The translations under genes and the position numbers were made by a program. Below, piece after piece: positions 52,307 through 53,680 of a stretch of 53,680 bases of DNA; the first letter of the stretch is position 1; the number at the start of each line of letters is the position of its first letter. The stretch is from Planctomyces sp. (GTDB lineage Bacteria; Planctomycetota; Planctomycetia; Planctomycetales; Planctomycetaceae), in the NCBI GenBank assembly GCA_027483145.1, contig JAIXVG010000343.1, positions 1-53,680 on the forward strand, read 5' to 3'. The notes below the pieces were generated by a model. It saw only the letters and a list, made by a program, of their open reading frames with translations, had not been told where the DNA came from and did no database searches.

Positions 52307-53632
52307 ATGACTCATCGTAGTTGTACCCCTTCGCATTTTCAGCGTTTGAACCGCCGCGGTTTCCTGTCTGTCGGGATGCTGGCCGGAACGTCGTTGACGC
52401 TGCCTCAGTTGCTGGCTCAGCGGGAAGCGCGAGCAGACCTGAAGGACTACAAGAATTTCGAGGGGACGGCCAAGTCGATTATTCACATCTTCCTGCCGGG
52501 GGGGATTGCCCATCAGGAGTCGTTCGACCCGAAGCCTTATGCACCGATCGAGTATCGGGGCGAAATGCGGCAGGTAGCGACCAAGATTGAAGGGGAAGTT
52601 TTTGGTGAGACGCTGGTCCAAACAGCAGCGATTGCGGACAAGCTGACCGTCATTCGTTCGATGACTCATGGTGAAGCGGCTCACGAACGTGGCACGCACA
52701 ACATGTTTACGGGCTATCGCCCCAGCCCGGCCCTCCAGTTTCCATCGATTGGTTCGGTGGTCAGCCACGAACTGGGACCGCGCCATAATCTGCCGCCATA
52801 TGTTTGCATTCCCAATATGCCCAACGAATACGCGGGGAGTGGCTACTTGAGCTCGGCGTTTGCGCCGTTCAGCCTTGGTTCCGATCCGGCACAGGGTGGC
52901 TTCCGGGTAAGGGATTTGAACCTGCCTAACGGGATTGATGATTCCCGGTTTGCCACTCGCAAGAACGCCCTGGAAGCAGTTAATGCTCACTTCACGCAGA
53001 AGGAAAAGTCAGACGACCTGACTGCGATGAATACGTTCTATGAGCGGGCCTATGCGTTAATCAGTTCGCCACAAGCTCGTGAAGCGTTTGATATTGAAAA
53101 GGAACCTGCTCAGTTGCGCGATGAATACGGTCGTGGAACGGCTGGTGCCCGGATGCTGCTGGCACGTCGCTTGGTGCAGGCAGGGGTGCGATTGGTCAAC
53201 CTGACATATGGCGGTTGGGACATGCACAACGGAATCGTGGCAGGGTTCCGCGGTCAGATGCCTGAGTTTGATAAGGCGTTTGCCACTCTGATTACCGACT
53301 TGGAGCGTCAGGGGATGCTCGACGAAACTCTGGTGATGGTCTCGTCTGAGTTCGGCCGGACGCCGAAGATTAATGCCAACGCGGGTCGCGATCACTATCC
53401 AAAGGTGTTTAGCACGGTGCTGGCTGGGGGTGGCGTTAAGAAGGGCTTTATTTACGGCTCATCGAACTCAACCGCTTCAGAGCCAGAGGAAAACCCGGTT
53501 GGCCCCGAGGATTTGTTTACCACCGTCTACCACTGTTTGGGTATTGTGGCAGACAAGGAATTGATGGCACCTGGTGATCGGCCAATTGAAATCGTCGATG
53601 GCGGGAAGGTGATTAAGGAAATCCTGGCCTAG
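52307..53632 (+). CDS. Tat-exported DUF1501 protein
   Basis: The product has 441 residues from ATG 52307. The Tat signal NRRGFLSVGMLAGTSLTLPQ places R16-R17 correctly, so the folded protein is exported. DUF1501 is related to sulfatases/alkaline phosphatases; typical parts are IHIFLPGGIAHQESFDPKP, MTHGEAAHERGTHNMFTGYR and VMVSSEFGRTPKINANAGRD with a HYP metal-site region. In planctomycetes it is usually paired with a DUF1549/DUF1553 cytochrome-type gene; none is adjacent on the left, though the window ends 48 bases after the stop, so a partner could follow. Family call firm; substrate unknown. Confidence 0.93.
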   Translation: MTHRSCTPSHFQRLNRRGFLSVGMLAGTSLTLPQLLAQREARADLKDYKNFEGTAKSIIHIFLPGGIAHQESFDPKPYAPIEYRGEMRQVATKIEGEVFGETLVQTAAIADKLTVIRSMTHGEAAHERGTHNMFTGYRPSPALQFPSIGSVVSHELGPRHNLPPYVCIPNMPNEYAGSGYLSSAFAPFSLGSDPAQGGFRVRDLNLPNGIDDSRFATRKNALEAVNAHFTQKEKSDDLTAMNTFYERAYALISSPQAREAFDIEKEPAQLRDEYGRGTAGARMLLARRLVQAGVRLVNLTYGGWDMHNGIVAGFRGQMPEFDKAFATLITDLERQGMLDETLVMVSSEFGRTPKINANAGRDHYPKVFSTVLAGGGVKKGFIYGSSNSTASEPEENPVGPEDLFTTVYHCLGIVADKELMAPGDRPIEIVDGGKVIKEILA

Positions 53633-53680
53633 TGGCGTGGGTTCCTTGTTGGTCCATTGTTTGCGGGGCCACCTGAATGC

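Noticed and set aside
1-53680. tRNA, rRNA or CRISPR arrays
   Set aside because: No cloverleaf-like, rRNA-like or regularly spaced repeat structure was noticed on reading; a dedicated search could still find one.

Overview
The window looks like a chromosomal segment of a planctomycete (class Planctomycetia). The evidence is a DUF1592-type 'planctomycete cytochrome c' protein, a Tat-exported DUF1501 protein, DUF11 repeat, DUF1573, DUF2089 and EF-hand secreted proteins, small Tyr/Gly-rich exported proteins, many genes without clear Shine-Dalgarno sites, and a moderate GC content (estimated by eye at about 55%). The species cannot be named from the sequence alone. No rRNA, tRNA, CRISPR array or complete insertion sequence was seen.

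Left part (1-16.2 kb, mostly minus strand): the N-terminal part of a pilus/secretion secretin cut by the window edge, two small exported proteins, a large DUF1592 protein, an 88-bp MITE-like element, pth and rplY with a strong terminator between them, a large membrane protein with GWGW repeats, the rnpA-yidD pair, a large MFS-like/spermidine-synthase fusion protein and a lipoprotein. Middle (16.2-25.5 kb): a 1.16-kb gene-free stretch, then a LysR regulator, gltB and gltD (glutamate synthase) and rpiB.

Right part (25.5-53.6 kb, mostly plus strand): a pseudopilin operon (gspF-G-H-I-J type), a TPR-like and a vWA protein on the minus strand, a DUF11 surface protein, a DUF1573 protein, an alpha/beta hydrolase, a toxin-antitoxin-rich patch (hicAB, a parDE-like pair and two decayed genes), a DUF2089/membrane-protein pair, a TlpA-like protein, a DUF4240 protein, a glycosyltransferase, a Prc protease, speA and speB (arginine to agmatine to putrescine), an EF-hand protein and a DUF1501 protein.

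The most interesting large-scale signal is a reversal of GC skew. Left of about 17 kb the plus strand is rich in C on both coding strands; right of about 20 kb it is rich in G, and gene orientation flips with it. This is the signature of diverging replication forks, so a replication origin probably lies near 16-20 kb, with the 16,170-17,326 gene-free stretch the best candidate. The second signal is a family of small intergenic palindromes in the right half, five copies all in the same orientation, whose arms change together. The 37.5-42.8 kb patch loses the strong G skew of its flanks and carries toxin-antitoxin genes and gene remnants, so it looks acquired. No clearly new multi-gene system was identified.
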